A stretch of 64,000 bases of DNA, from assembly GCA_002027195.1 (NCBI GenBank), contig MWJO01000001.1, positions 149,533-213,532 on the forward strand, given 5' to 3'. The DNA is from Streptomyces sp. GKU 895 (GTDB lineage Bacteria > Actinomycetota > Actinomycetes > Streptomycetales > Streptomycetaceae). The notes beneath the pieces are model-generated. The model was given only the letters and a program-made list of their open reading frames with translations. It made no database searches and had not been told where the DNA came from. A program made the position numbers and the translations under genes. Positions 56,776 to 64,000 of the stretch are shown one piece after another (position 1 is the stretch's first letter; each line of letters opens with the position of its first letter).

Positions 56776-58134
56776 GTGCGTGAGATCTTGATCGTGGGCG
56801 GCGGGTACGCGGGCTTCTACACCGCGCGGGGCCTGGAGAAGAGGTTGCGGCCCGGCGAGGCGCGAGTCACCGTCGTCGACCCTCGCCCGTACATGACGTA
56901 CCAGCCCTTCCTGCCCGAGGTCGTGGCCGGTTCCGTGGAGGCTCGGCACGCGGCGGTCTCTCTCCGCCGGCACCTCCACTCCACGCGTCTGGTGGCGGGC
57001 TCGGTGACGGAGATCCGCCACAGCGCGCGCACGGTCACGGTCCGCCCGGAGTCCGGGCCATCCCTCGACCTGCCCTACGACGTGCTGGTGGTGACAGCGG
57101 GGGCGGTCACCCGGACCTTCCCGATCCCGGGGCTGAGCGATCAGGCGTATGGACTCAAACACGTCGAGGAGGCGGTGGCGATCCGGGACCGCCTCCTCAC
57201 CTCGTTCGACCGTGCGGCCGTTCTGCCGCGCGGGCCCGAACGTACGAAATTGCTCACCGTCACCGTCGTCGGTGGCGGATTCTCCGGAGTGGAGGGATTT
57301 AGTGAGCTGCTGGCCCTGGCGACCGCGTTGCTCAAGCAGTACCCGGAGATCGGCACGGACGAACCGGCCTTCCACCTGGTCGAGGCACGGGACCGCATCC
57401 TGCCCGAGGTCGCGGATCGGCCGGGCGCCTGGGTGGTGCGTTCACTGGAGGAACGGGGGGCGCGAGTGCATCTGAACACCCAGCTGATCTCCGCCCAGGA
57501 CGGCCGGGTGCGGCTGTCGGACGGCACCGAGTACGACTCGGGCTTGCTGGTGTGGACGGCCGGCAACGCCGCCAACCCGATCGTGCACAACCACAGCGAC
57601 CTGCCCGTCGACAAGCGCGGCCTGCTCACCGTACAGGCGGATCTGCGGGTCACCATGGGCACCGAGGTGGTGCCCGACGTATGGGCGGCGGGGGACGACG
57701 CCTCGGTGCCCGATCTCGCGGCCGGGAGCCCGGGCGCGCACACCGTGCCCAACGCCCAGCACGCCGTCCGCCAGGGCAAGCTGCTGGCGAGGAACATCCT
57801 GGCGTCGCTGCGCGGTCGTCCGACCAAGGACTACGTGCACCACAGTCTCGGTGTTGTGGCCACACTCGGACTCGGCCGCGGCATCTTCCAGTACCGGGGT
57901 CTGGTCATCAAGGGGTTCCCTGCCTGGCTGATGCACCGTGGCTACCACGTTCTGGCCATACCGAGTTGGGAACGCAAGACGCGTGTGTTCGCCGTGTGGG
58001 TCACGGCCCTTCTCTACGGCCGCGACATCGTGTCACTGGAGTCGGTGCAGCACCCGAGGGATGCATTCCTCTCCCGCGGCGAACTGCGCCGGGGAGAGGA
58101 ACCCGCACAGCCCGGAGGCCGGCTCACGGCATGA
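56776..58134 (+). CDS. ndh: type II NADH:quinone oxidoreductase (Ndh)
   Basis: 452 residues. The FAD motif IVGGGYAGFYTARGLEKRL at the start, YMTYQPFLPEV after strand 2, the NADH motif VTVVGGGFSGVEGFSELLAL near residue 165 and VWAAGDDASVPD near 305. The C-terminal ~100 residues carry amphipathic/hydrophobic stretches for membrane contact. It passes electrons from NADH to menaquinone without pumping protons. GTG 56776 has AGAGGA seven bases upstream. Its regulation by the same promoter class as qcrB suggests a stress-adapted respiratory chain. Confidence 0.9.
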   Translation: MREILIVGGGYAGFYTARGLEKRLRPGEARVTVVDPRPYMTYQPFLPEVVAGSVEARHAAVSLRRHLHSTRLVAGSVTEIRHSARTVTVRPESGPSLDLPYDVLVVTAGAVTRTFPIPGLSDQAYGLKHVEEAVAIRDRLLTSFDRAAVLPRGPERTKLLTVTVVGGGFSGVEGFSELLALATALLKQYPEIGTDEPAFHLVEARDRILPEVADRPGAWVVRSLEERGARVHLNTQLISAQDGRVRLSDGTEYDSGLLVWTAGNAANPIVHNHSDLPVDKRGLLTVQADLRVTMGTEVVPDVWAAGDDASVPDLAAGSPGAHTVPNAQHAVRQGKLLARNILASLRGRPTKDYVHHSLGVVATLGLGRGIFQYRGLVIKGFPAWLMHRGYHVLAIPSWERKTRVFAVWVTALLYGRDIVSLESVQHPRDAFLSRGELRRGEEPAQPGGRLTA

Positions 58135-58666
58135 CGGCGCGGTACAGTCCGCGGCCAGCCCGCTGGACGCGCGAGGCGCCGACGAGACGGTCCAGCGTGC
58201 TGCGGACGGCGTTGACGCTGCGGCTGTCGGTGTCGCGTCCCAGCGCCGGCGCAACGTCGCGAGCGCGGGCCTCAGTGTCCCCAGCCTGCGCGAAGTAGGC
58301 CAGGGTCTGTTCCGTGAGCTTGCCAAATGTCACGCTGCCGCCGCCCGCCTCGTCGCCCCGGCCTGCCCTATCCGAGGACTCTGCGGCGGCTTTGGCGGTT
58401 GCCGCAGCGCGCGCGGCCTCCCGCTTCGTCAGCGGCGCGACACTCACGAGCGCGATATCCCACGGAGTTGGGGCGGTCGCCGGGCCGTTGCCGGGCGTGA
58501 GAGCCTGAAGGGCATCGAGCACCCGCTGCGCGGAAGCGAGATGGGCTGTGACCGCGGCCAGTTACTTCCCCAGCGCCCTGCCTTTGGATCTCCAGCCGTG
58601 CCAGGTCTCCTGGACACTCTCGGCAGTGCTCTCGATGACACGAGCCGCCCGGATCACGGAGCCCAT
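58124..58666 (-). pseudogene. decayed paralogue of the coiled-coil/wHTH protein 3320-3871
   Basis: The C-terminal winged-helix part (TEQTLAYFAQAGDTEARARDVAPALGRD, then STLDRLVGASR and RAGRGLYRA) is intact and clearly paralogous. The N-terminal coiled coil, starting at ATG 58666, has one missing and one extra base that leave and restore the frame (ETWHGWRSKGR in place of a DLARLEIQRQ-like sequence) plus an in-frame TAA near 58565. A shorter protein from GTG 58522 (132 residues) keeping the wHTH is possible. Its end overlaps the convergent ndh stop by 11 bp. Confidence 0.6.
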
Positions 58667-58826
58667 GGGTTCCCCTCGTCCTCAACCCTGCTGTCCTGAC
58701 GGGACCGCGCGACGTGCCGGCCCGCCCCATCGCGGCACCGAGGGGACGCTGGCGAACATCCTAGGCAGCGGCCCCGTCAGGTGAGACCAGAGTGGGCGGT
58801 CCCAGGGGACACCGTTGATCGGGCCG

Positions 58827-59069
58827 TCAAGACCGGCGGGCCGGGGACGGAGCGAGCCCCGTTGCGCTCTCTTCAGCCGCCGGCGATGCCTCGTGGTCGC
58901 CGGCGGCGGGCAGCCGTCTGATCTTCTCGGACACCGATTGGATCCGGGCGTCCACCTCGTCGATCGCCTCCCGGAGCACCTCGAGCCGTCCCTCCAGGAC
59001 GGCGGCCTCCGCGGCGAGTAAAACAGTGGCATCGGCTGGGCCGGTCCGGCGGTCGGCGTCTCGTGTCAT
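58827..59069 (-). CDS. small coiled-coil protein (paralogue of 43231-43467)
   Basis: 80 residues, coiled coil from about 14 to 50 (LLAAEAAVLEGRLEVLREAIDEVDARI), then an acidic Ala/Pro tail. The start ATG 59069 overlaps the stop of a 32-residue upstream frame as ATGA and has little ribosome site of its own, so it probably depends on coupling. The shared promoter is at 59221-59247. Confidence 0.65.
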   Translation of the reverse strand: MTRDADRRTGPADATVLLAAEAAVLEGRLEVLREAIDEVDARIQSVSEKIRRLPAAGDHEASPAAEESATGLAPSPARRS

Positions 59070-59164
59070 CCTCGTGTCCCGCCTCCGTCCCCGTCGGCAG
59101 TTCGGTGGACGGGCTCCGGGGGACCAGCGGTCGCCCAGGTGCGACTGATGAATGTCCCTGACAT
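59066..59164 (-). CDS. 32-residue leader ORF coupled to the coiled-coil gene
   Basis: ATG 59164 has a strong AAGGAGGAG site and lies ~47 nt downstream of the predicted transcription start. The peptide (MSGTFISRTWATAGPP start, glycine-rich end) has no homology I recognise. Its TGA overlaps the next ATG. The good ribosome site and coupling argue that it is translated. Confidence 0.5.
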   Translation of the reverse strand: MSGTFISRTWATAGPPEPVHRTADGDGGGTRG

Positions 59165-59220
59165 GCTCCTCCTTCGTCGCCGCAGGGCCCGGACACGGAC
59201 CGAGCCGTCGGTACCGCATT

Positions 59221-59247
59221 GACCGGGTAGCGCAGGAGGCTGTGACA
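59221..59247 (-). promoter_or_regulatory. ECF41-type promoter of the leader ORF/coiled-coil unit
   Basis: TGTCACA-N16-GGTC on the minus strand. It lies just beyond the 3' end of the next gene, so this is an independent unit. Confidence 0.75.
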
Positions 59248-59268
59248 GCTGCCGTGCGGGCCGCCGCG

Positions 59269-59703
59269 TCATGGCAGTTCGCACCCCGGGGAAGCCGCGT
59301 CCCGGGAGAATGGGGCGCCATGCGGCAGGACGTAGAGGACCTCCAGGACGACATCCGTGGCCCCACGGTTCTCGCCCATATGTACGTGGTCCGCGCCCGA
59401 CGGCTCCTTCAGGAAGCCACCCTCTTTGTACACGCCGTCGGAGGCGCAGGAGGCGTCGAAGTGGCTCAGCGTGCCCTGCTTGACGAAGGCGTACAGAGTG
59501 CCGTCGTGGTAATGCCACCCGGTCGCCTGGCCGGGCGGAATGGTGATCTCTCGGAGGACGTAGTCGGTGTCGCCGACAGTCCGCTGGGCCAGAACCCGGC
59601 CGCTGACGCCGGGGCCGCCGGGGGTGGCCTGGGCGGTTGTCGAGGCGAGCGAGAGCCCTATGAGACAGGCTCCGGCCACGGCGACGCGTGCTGAAGTAGG
59701 CAT
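59269..59703 (-). CDS. exported cupin domain protein
   Basis: 144 residues. Signal peptide (VAVAGACLIGLSLASTTAQA, cleavage near residue 27). The cupin barrel has GWHYHDGTLYAFVKQG (motif 1) and a HVHMGEN segment supplying later metal ligands. It is extracytoplasmic, unlike the other two cupins here. AAGGG precedes ATG 59703. No ECF-type promoter is seen directly upstream. Confidence 0.8.
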   Translation of the reverse strand: MPTSARVAVAGACLIGLSLASTTAQATPGGPGVSGRVLAQRTVGDTDYVLREITIPPGQATGWHYHDGTLYAFVKQGTLSHFDASCASDGVYKEGGFLKEPSGADHVHMGENRGATDVVLEVLYVLPHGAPFSRDAASPGCELP

Positions 59704-59891
59704 GATGAATCCCTTCGGTACGTGAGGGGGGACAGCAGCCCGGGGCAAGCGGCCCTCAGGGGCGGCCCGTTCAGAGGATGTGTTTCGTTTGATGTGGCAC
59801 GCACTGTGAACTAAGCGGTGGGGACGTGCGGATGACCGTGTGACGGGCCGGATTGCCGTGCGGCACCCGGGGGCTCTTGCGGCGCGGCGTC

Positions 59892-60656
59892 TCACCGGCG
59901 GCCCGGCAGCGTCACGGCCAGCAGCTCAGACTCCTCGTACCCTGGGAGCTGGGCGAACCCGTGCGCTGCCAATTCGCGAGTCAGCTGGGCGCGGGTCGCG
60001 GGCCACATCCAAAACGTTTCGGTTTGTTCCCTCAGCACGTCCTCGGCGTCCCTCACCCAGTAGTCGGCGCGTGTCCGGATGCGGTTGCCGACGGCCGACA
60101 TCGTTATGCGCCCGCCGTATACGTGCTCGCCTACCCGCTTGTCCGCGAGCAGGCGCACGATGGTACGGGCCGGAAGCCGGGCTGGCGGCAGCTGCACGAA
60201 CAGCGAGCCGCCGGGGGTGAGGGCCTTGCCGAGCGCGGGCCACAACTTCTCGCGTATGCCGGGTGGCAGGCAGCCGACCATGTTGTGGCCGATGGCCACG
60301 TCCGCGACCGAGTCCAGGGCGAGCTCGTCAAGGGGGCGCGGGTGCACGGTGACCCGGTCCCGCTGCTCGGACGGCAGGGCGGCGAGCCGTGTCAGCAACG
60401 ACGTACGCATAGCTCGGGCCGGTTCGACGGCATGCACGTCGACGCCGGAGTCAGCGAGGGCCAGCACCGTTACCCGTCCGGTACCGGCGCCGACGTCCAG
60501 GACGCCGGTGCGGGCGTCGGCGATATGGCGTGCGTAGAGCCGGCGGACCCGCACTTCGTCCGCGTCGGCCTGCAAGATGTCGTAGAACTCCGCGGTGACC
60601 GCATAGGAGTCGGATTCCCGTCGGAGGTCCGACGGTCCGCTGAGGATGGTGAGCAT
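59892..60656 (-). CDS. class I SAM-dependent methyltransferase
   Basis: 254 residues. The SAM motif I VLDVGAGTGRV lies near residue 50, an acidic loop after strand 2 is VHAVEPA, and VADVAIGHNMVGCLPP corresponds to motif II. A perfect -10 ends nine bases before ATG 60656, so I favour a leaderless start there; ATG 60665 would sit against the -10 and probably outside the transcript. Codons further upstream would put the promoter inside the gene. Its C-terminal 45 residues match the relic at 7888-8016. The substrate is unknown. Confidence 0.8.
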   Translation of the reverse strand: MLTILSGPSDLRRESDSYAVTAEFYDILQADADEVRVRRLYARHIADARTGVLDVGAGTGRVTVLALADSGVDVHAVEPARAMRTSLLTRLAALPSEQRDRVTVHPRPLDELALDSVADVAIGHNMVGCLPPGIREKLWPALGKALTPGGSLFVQLPPARLPARTIVRLLADKRVGEHVYGGRITMSAVGNRIRTRADYWVRDAEDVLREQTETFWMWPATRAQLTRELAAHGFAQLPGYEESELLAVTLPGRR

Positions 60657-60665
60657 GCCCGACAT

Positions 60666-60692
60666 GACAACGTGTGGGCAGCGTGTGTGACA
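60666..60692 (-). promoter_or_regulatory. ECF41-type promoter of the methyltransferase gene
   Basis: TGTCACA-N16-TGTC on the minus strand, positioned for a leaderless mRNA from ATG 60656. Confidence 0.7.
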
Positions 60693-60722
60693 GCGAGGGC
60701 AGGCGAACTTCACGCGGGCTGC

Positions 60723-60749
60723 TGTCACAGAAGCACGCAGTGCGCAGTC
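60723..60749 (+). promoter_or_regulatory. ECF41-type promoter of the 2-hydroxyacid dehydrogenase gene
   Basis: TGTCACA-N16-AGTC; divergent from the methyltransferase promoter with 30 bp between the -35 elements. Confidence 0.6.
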
Positions 60750-60837
60750 AATTATCCGGCTCCGTCCGCGGCCTTTCGGAACTTTCCAGGACCGGACAGG
60801 AGCCCCGGAAAACGTCGTGAGAGCGGAGTACGTCGTC

Positions 60838-61791
60838 ATGACCGCGCGATCCCCCCGGGTATGGCTGCCCGCAGAGTTCGGGCACCTCGCTGATCTACCC
60901 CCGGGCCTCGACTACGCCCGCTGGGACGGCCGTTCGGCCTTTCCCACGGACCCGGCGGAGGTCGAGTTCTACGTTCCCCCGCTGACCAAAGACATCAGCG
61001 TCATTGCCCGCCCGCTGGCCCGGATGACCCGGCTGCGGGCTGTGCAGGCGCTCAGCGCCGGAACCGACGAGCTGCGGGCGGTCCTGGAACGATTGCCCCG
61101 TGTAGTGACCTTGTGCAACGCGAAGGGGGTGTCAGCTGCCGGCACGGCCGAGCTGGCCCTGACGCTGATCCTCGCCAGCCTGCGCGGCATACCGGAGTCG
61201 CTCCGTGCCCAGGACCGGGAGCGCTGGGACCCTCGGACCTTCTCCACCCTCCACGAACGGTCTGTGCTCATCGTCGGCCACGGCGCCGTCGGCTCCGCCT
61301 TCGAGGAGCTCCTCGCGCCCTTCGACTGCGCCGTCACCCGCGTCGGGCGCGTGGACAGGGAGACGCCCCAAGGGCCGGTGCGCTCCGTGTCGCTGCTGCC
61401 CCGGCTCGTCGAGGACGCCGACGTGATCGTACTGTGCACTCCGCTGACCGCCGCGACCCGCGGACTCTTCGATGCCGCACTGCTGTCCCGTGTCAAGGAT
61501 GGCGCCCTGCTCGTCAACGTGTCCCGGGGTGCGGTCGTTGACACCAACGCCCTGCTGAAGGAGGTGGACGGCGGTCGGCTGCGGGCCGCGCTCGACGTGA
61601 CTGACCCCGAACCGCTCCCGCCGGGCCACCCGCTCTGGACCGCGCCCGGCGTCCTGGTCACTCCGCACGTCGGCGCTTTCACCCCCGGCCTGTGGCCCCG
61701 CCTCGAAGCGCTCGTGCGACGGCAGCTGGCCCGGTTCGCCACGGGCGGGGAACTGGAGAACCTGGTCACACTCCGATACCAGGCCACCTAG
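60838..61791 (+). CDS. D-isomer-specific 2-hydroxyacid dehydrogenase
   Basis: 317 residues. The NAD-binding segment reads VLIVGHGAVGSAFEELL (about residues 141-157). The catalytic arginine is in VNVSRGAVVDT, the glutamate in DVTDPEPLPPGHPL and the histidine in TPHVGAF, all correctly ordered. It reduces 2-keto acids to D-hydroxy acids; the substrate is not predictable. ATG 60838 is used; a GTG at 60817 is possible. Confidence 0.85.
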   Translation: MTARSPRVWLPAEFGHLADLPPGLDYARWDGRSAFPTDPAEVEFYVPPLTKDISVIARPLARMTRLRAVQALSAGTDELRAVLERLPRVVTLCNAKGVSAAGTAELALTLILASLRGIPESLRAQDRERWDPRTFSTLHERSVLIVGHGAVGSAFEELLAPFDCAVTRVGRVDRETPQGPVRSVSLLPRLVEDADVIVLCTPLTAATRGLFDAALLSRVKDGALLVNVSRGAVVDTNALLKEVDGGRLRAALDVTDPEPLPPGHPLWTAPGVLVTPHVGAFTPGLWPRLEALVRRQLARFATGGELENLVTLRYQAT

Positions 61792-61942
61792 CGTCACTCT
61801 CTGCGGCGTCACCGCTTCTGAAGCTGGACTACTGGCACCAGCCCTGATCGACGCCCTGATGTGCTGCCGAAGTCGGCGAATTCTGACCGCCAGCTCAGCC
61901 GACAAGAGTCTGGCGGCGCGTTCCGTGCCGGTTGGCCCAGCG

Positions 61943-61969
61943 CGTCACACATGGCCCCGCGGCCCGGTC
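61943..61969 (+). promoter_or_regulatory. ECF41-type promoter (CGTCACA variant) in front of a relic operon
   Basis: CGTCACA-N16-GGTC, about 49 bp before the relic ATG. It may still drive the membrane-protein gene at 62482. Confidence 0.55.
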
Positions 61970-62017
61970 TGTGGAGGGGAAGGGCCTCCGACCCCACCGC
62001 CGGTAAAGGACCGTGCC

Positions 62018-62397
62018 ATGAACGACATCATTCTGAACGCACCGCAAGATTGCCAACGCAACCCGACGCCGCCGCTGCTGTACGAACTGGGCGTCAAGGG
62101 CGCCCGCCCAACTCCTGGTCGACATCCGGTTCGGGCCTGCGGCCGCCACCCAGTGGTCAGTGGCTGACGCAGCGCTGGCCGAGAACGCCTCCGCCCTCGC
62201 CTGGTGGGACATTCGGTCCTGGTGGCGACCAAGGACCGTCTCCCGGTCCCGCCGGGGCAGAGCTTCATGGCTGAGCGCACGAAAGCCACGATCGTGACGG
62301 TCGATGCCTCCCACACGCTCGCCGTCTCCCGCCCGGGCGATGTCGCCCAACTGATCGACGAGGCGGTACAGGCCACCGGCCGAACCGCCTGGATATC
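62018..62397 (+). pseudogene. hybrid deletion relic of the esterase/hydrolase operon
   Basis: It starts like the esterase at 26273 (MNDIILNAP, then PPLLYELGVKGAR versus PPLLYELGVEGAR). About 30 codons in, the sequence jumps to the tail of a protein like the 27274 hydrolase (VLVATKDRLPVPPGQSFMAERTKATIV, ASHTLAVSRPGDVAQLIDEAVQAT), in a different frame. One deletion thus fused gene 1's start to gene 2's end, leaving a footprint of a second copy of that operon. It is non-functional. Confidence 0.75.
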
Positions 62398-62481
62398 GAG
62401 GCGCGGTGCCCGTCGCACCGCGCCGTCCTCGCGGCCCGGCTCCGCCAAGGACACTGGGCCGCCTACTTCAGGAGCGCATTC

Positions 62482-62823
62482 ATGAGCACGGATGAGCAGG
62501 CCACTCGCGGGCTGGCCGACCTGGAGGCCTACCTGTACCAGGAGGCCCACCTCAGTGCCGCCCGGCTGCGCGTGGCCACCTTCCTCGCGCAGTCGGCCGG
62601 GCTGAGCCACCGACAGAAAAGGGATATCGAGGAGTGGTACCTCGACGAGCAGAAGCACGTTGCAGGGGCGGTGACACAGCACATCGCCGACAGCATCGCC
62701 CAGGCCGACTCGGCCCGGCACCGCAGCTTCTTCCGGTGGATGCGGTGGCTGCTCATTGCCGTGACCGCTCTGACCCTGCTGAACTTCGTGGGCACCGTAC
62801 TCCTCGTCAGCACCCGTCCCTGA
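62482..62823 (+). CDS. small C-terminally anchored membrane protein
   Basis: 113 residues. The first ~80 form charged helices (LADLEAYLYQEAHLSAARLRVATFL and EEWYLDEQKHVAGAVTQHIADSI). The C-terminus has one transmembrane helix (WLLIAVTALTLLNFVGTVLLV), so the protein is a tail-anchored candidate facing the cytoplasm. No family recognised. AGGAG precedes ATG 62482. It follows the relic operon and may use its promoter. Confidence 0.7.
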   Translation: MSTDEQATRGLADLEAYLYQEAHLSAARLRVATFLAQSAGLSHRQKRDIEEWYLDEQKHVAGAVTQHIADSIAQADSARHRSFFRWMRWLLIAVTALTLLNFVGTVLLVSTRP

Positions 62824-62889
62824 CCTTGGCCGTGGCCCCAAGCAGAACGAGGAGAAACGGAACGTTCGAGCCAGCGGCCAGGTCGTCGA

Positions 62890-63130
62890 GCAGGAGCGTG
62901 CCGCCGGTGGTGTCGTGGACCTTCGAGGCGGTGACGAGGACGGCCAGCACCAGGCCGAGGGTGTCCTTGATCAGGTGCCGTTCGCGTCCTTTGATCTTCT
63001 TGCCGCCTTCGATGCCCTGACTGCTTTCGGCGACGTTTGCCGAGGGCTTCACGTTTTGCGCGTCGACCACGGCCGCGGTTGGCTCGGCCCGGCGGCCATG
63101 GAACCGGCGGGTCTTGTCGCGTAGCAGGTC
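62890..63130 (-). mobile_element. IS5-family transposase fragment (decayed)
   Basis: A central DDE-transposase segment: AAVVDAQNVKPSANVAESSQGIEGGKKIKGRERHL region followed by DTLGLVLAVLVTASKVHDTTGG, which holds the first catalytic aspartate (VVDAQ). N- and C-terminal parts and terminal inverted repeats are missing or unrecognisable. It is old debris next to the relic operon. Confidence 0.65.
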
Positions 63131-63327
63131 GTGGCGGCTGTCGATGCGCTGCGTGTGCTGAACAGGGTGGCGCACCAGGTGCACACCTCGCCCTCCAGCC
63201 CGTACGCGCCGGTGTGCTGTGCACAGGCATCCGCGGGTGCGTGCTCGTCCCGTGCCGTCATACGCCCGTCAACGACTGAAAGGTCGCGAGAAAACGCCGA
63301 GCGGCACGGCTCCGCTGCGGCCGCAAC

Positions 63328-63355
63328 GCCGGCCCTGCGGCATCCCAGGGCCGGC
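63328..63355 (-). terminator. terminator of the glycine-rich gene
   Basis: Perfect 10-bp stem (63328-63337 with 63346-63355), 8-nt loop, 14 bp beyond the stop at 63369. Confidence 0.7.
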
Positions 63356-63368
63356 TTCGTTGCCTCTT

Positions 63369-64000
63369 CTACTGGGAGATCACGGCGTAGCCGTCGGCTC
63401 CGTTGCCCACGACCGCCCCGGCTCCGGGGGTGCCGTTGGCTCCGTCCGTCCCGTTCTGCCTGCCGCTGAACACGGAAGTGCCGCCTTCACCGAAGGCTCC
63501 GCCCGCGCCCGCGCCTCCTCCGCCGTGGTCGTTGAAGCCTGCTCCGCCGTCGCCTCCCCGGCCGCCGTCACCACCCCGGCCGGCGCGGGCGAAGGAACCG
63601 TCGCTTCCGTCATGGCCGTCGCCGCCCGCGGTGCCGCTTCCCCCGTCTCGTGAGGCGAGGCGGTCGGTGTCGATGCCGGCTGTGGGCGTGCAGATCGCGC
63701 CGGGCCCGAGGTACCCGCCTGCTGCTCCCTTGCCTCCGGCGCCGTGCCGTCGGCCTTCGCCGTCTTCGCCTTTGGCGGCGGGACCGGCGGCGCCGTGACC
63801 GCCCTTGGCCAAGACGATGGTGTGACCGTCGGCGGTGACCCACGAATCCCCGCCGGCGGTGGGAATGCCGTCGCGTCGACGGAAGTGAAGGACTTGCCGC
63901 CTTCGCCGATGTGGACCTCGATTGGGGTGCCCGGTGTGACTCCCGTCAGCTGGCACTCGACGTAGTAGCCGCCGCCTCCGCCGCCCCCGCCTCCTCCCCC
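63369..64000 (-). CDS. glycine-rich repetitive protein, 5' end outside the window, one frameshift
   Basis: At the right edge a run of glycines is followed by YYVECQLTGVTPGTPIEVHIGEGGKSFTSVDAT. One missing G near 63873 shifts the frame; restoring it continues into GIPTAGGDSWVTADGHTIVLAKGGHG and a glycine/alanine/aspartate-rich tail (GGDGGRGGDGGAGF) ending at 63369. It is probably a secreted or surface glycine-rich protein; PE-PGRS-like composition is superficial. The N-terminus and any signal peptide are not in view. Confidence 0.6.
   Translation of the reverse strand, partial: GRRRGRRRRRLLRRVPADGSHTGHPNRGPHRRRRQVLHFRRRDGIPTAGGDSWVTADGHTIVLAKGGHGAAGPAAKGEDGEGRRHGAGGKGAAGGYLGPGAICTPTAGIDTDRLASRDGGSGTAGGDGHDGSDGSFARAGRGGDGGRGGDGGAGFNDHGGGGAGAGGAFGEGGTSVFSGRQNGTDGANGTPGAGAVVGNGADGYAVISQ

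Noticed and set aside
63403..63798. Proline-rich plus-strand frames near the right edge
   Set aside because: Reverse-strand reflection of the glycine-rich gene.

Overview
The window looks like a piece of a Streptomyces (or closely related actinomycete) chromosome. It is very GC-rich with strong third-position GC bias, and it carries a WhiB-family iron-sulfur regulator, two large LAL-type LuxR regulators, an actinobacterial cytochrome bc1 cytochrome b, Streptomyces-type DUF427 and DUF5134 proteins and many single-gene transcription units. No tRNA, rRNA, CRISPR array or intact mobile element was seen. The only mobile DNA is a decayed IS5-like transposase fragment near the right edge.

The dominant feature is regulatory. 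Twenty-nine copies of [T/C/G]GTCACA-N16-[G/T/A]GTC lie upstream of genes on both strands between 712 and 61969, plus one copy with a 17-nt spacer. Twenty-four have an exact TGTCACA -35 and twenty-four have a GGTC -10. This is the promoter architecture of the ECF41/SigJ group of extracytoplasmic-function sigma factors. The window encodes five proteins of that group (4239-5105, 14688-15419, 30358-31080, 31034-32038, 35516-36412). They are recognisable by a SnoaL-like C-terminal extension, which is cut short in one of them. Two sigma genes carry the motif themselves. The target list contains the gene types known to travel with ECF41: a carboxymuconolactone decarboxylase, NAD(P)-binding epimerase-like SDRs and oxidoreductases. 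It also includes respiratory and redox proteins: orphan QcrB, type II NADH dehydrogenase, an SdhA-like flavoprotein, a ferredoxin, a ferredoxin-reductase-like protein and probably the pyruvate dehydrogenase operon. The rest are OsmC, cupins, alpha/beta hydrolases, YceI plus a ferritin-like protein, a LuxC/LuxE pair, a SpoIIE-type phosphatase, a methyltransferase and small coiled-coil proteins. The window therefore reads as a clustered ECF41 regulon.

Layout. 1-5.3 kb: ABM monooxygenase, secreted amidase, a coiled-coil/wHTH protein and the first ECF. 5.3-15.4 kb: redox and hydrolase genes, YceI/ferritin-like operon, qcrB, WhiB, peptidase-like hydrolase and a MarR/ECF pair. 15.9-23.3 kb: broken LAL regulator, pyruvate dehydrogenase E2 and E1 genes and an epimerase relic. 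23.4-30.2 kb: cupin, hydrolases, DUF427, OsmC and a divergent SDR/TetR pair. 30.3-36.4 kb: three ECF genes around an epimerase and the divergent flavoprotein/ferredoxin pair. 36.6-45.4 kb: cupin/DUF5134, LuxC/LuxE, GNAT, ilvC, VOC and SpoIIE phosphatase. 45.5-58 kb: MFS, CMD/epimerase operon, second LAL regulator, third epimerase-like gene, orphan FtsX-type permease and Ndh. 58-64 kb: small regulators, cupin, methyltransferase, 2-hydroxyacid dehydrogenase, relics and a glycine-rich protein cut by the window edge.

A second pattern concerns data quality. At least nine otherwise intact genes are interrupted by single-base indels, nearly all one-base losses in G/C runs. This is more typical of assembly error than of gene decay, so those genes may be intact in the organism. 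Three further relics (methyltransferase tail, epimerase, esterase/hydrolase operon) show large deletions and are real pseudogenes; two of them still carry an intact promoter.
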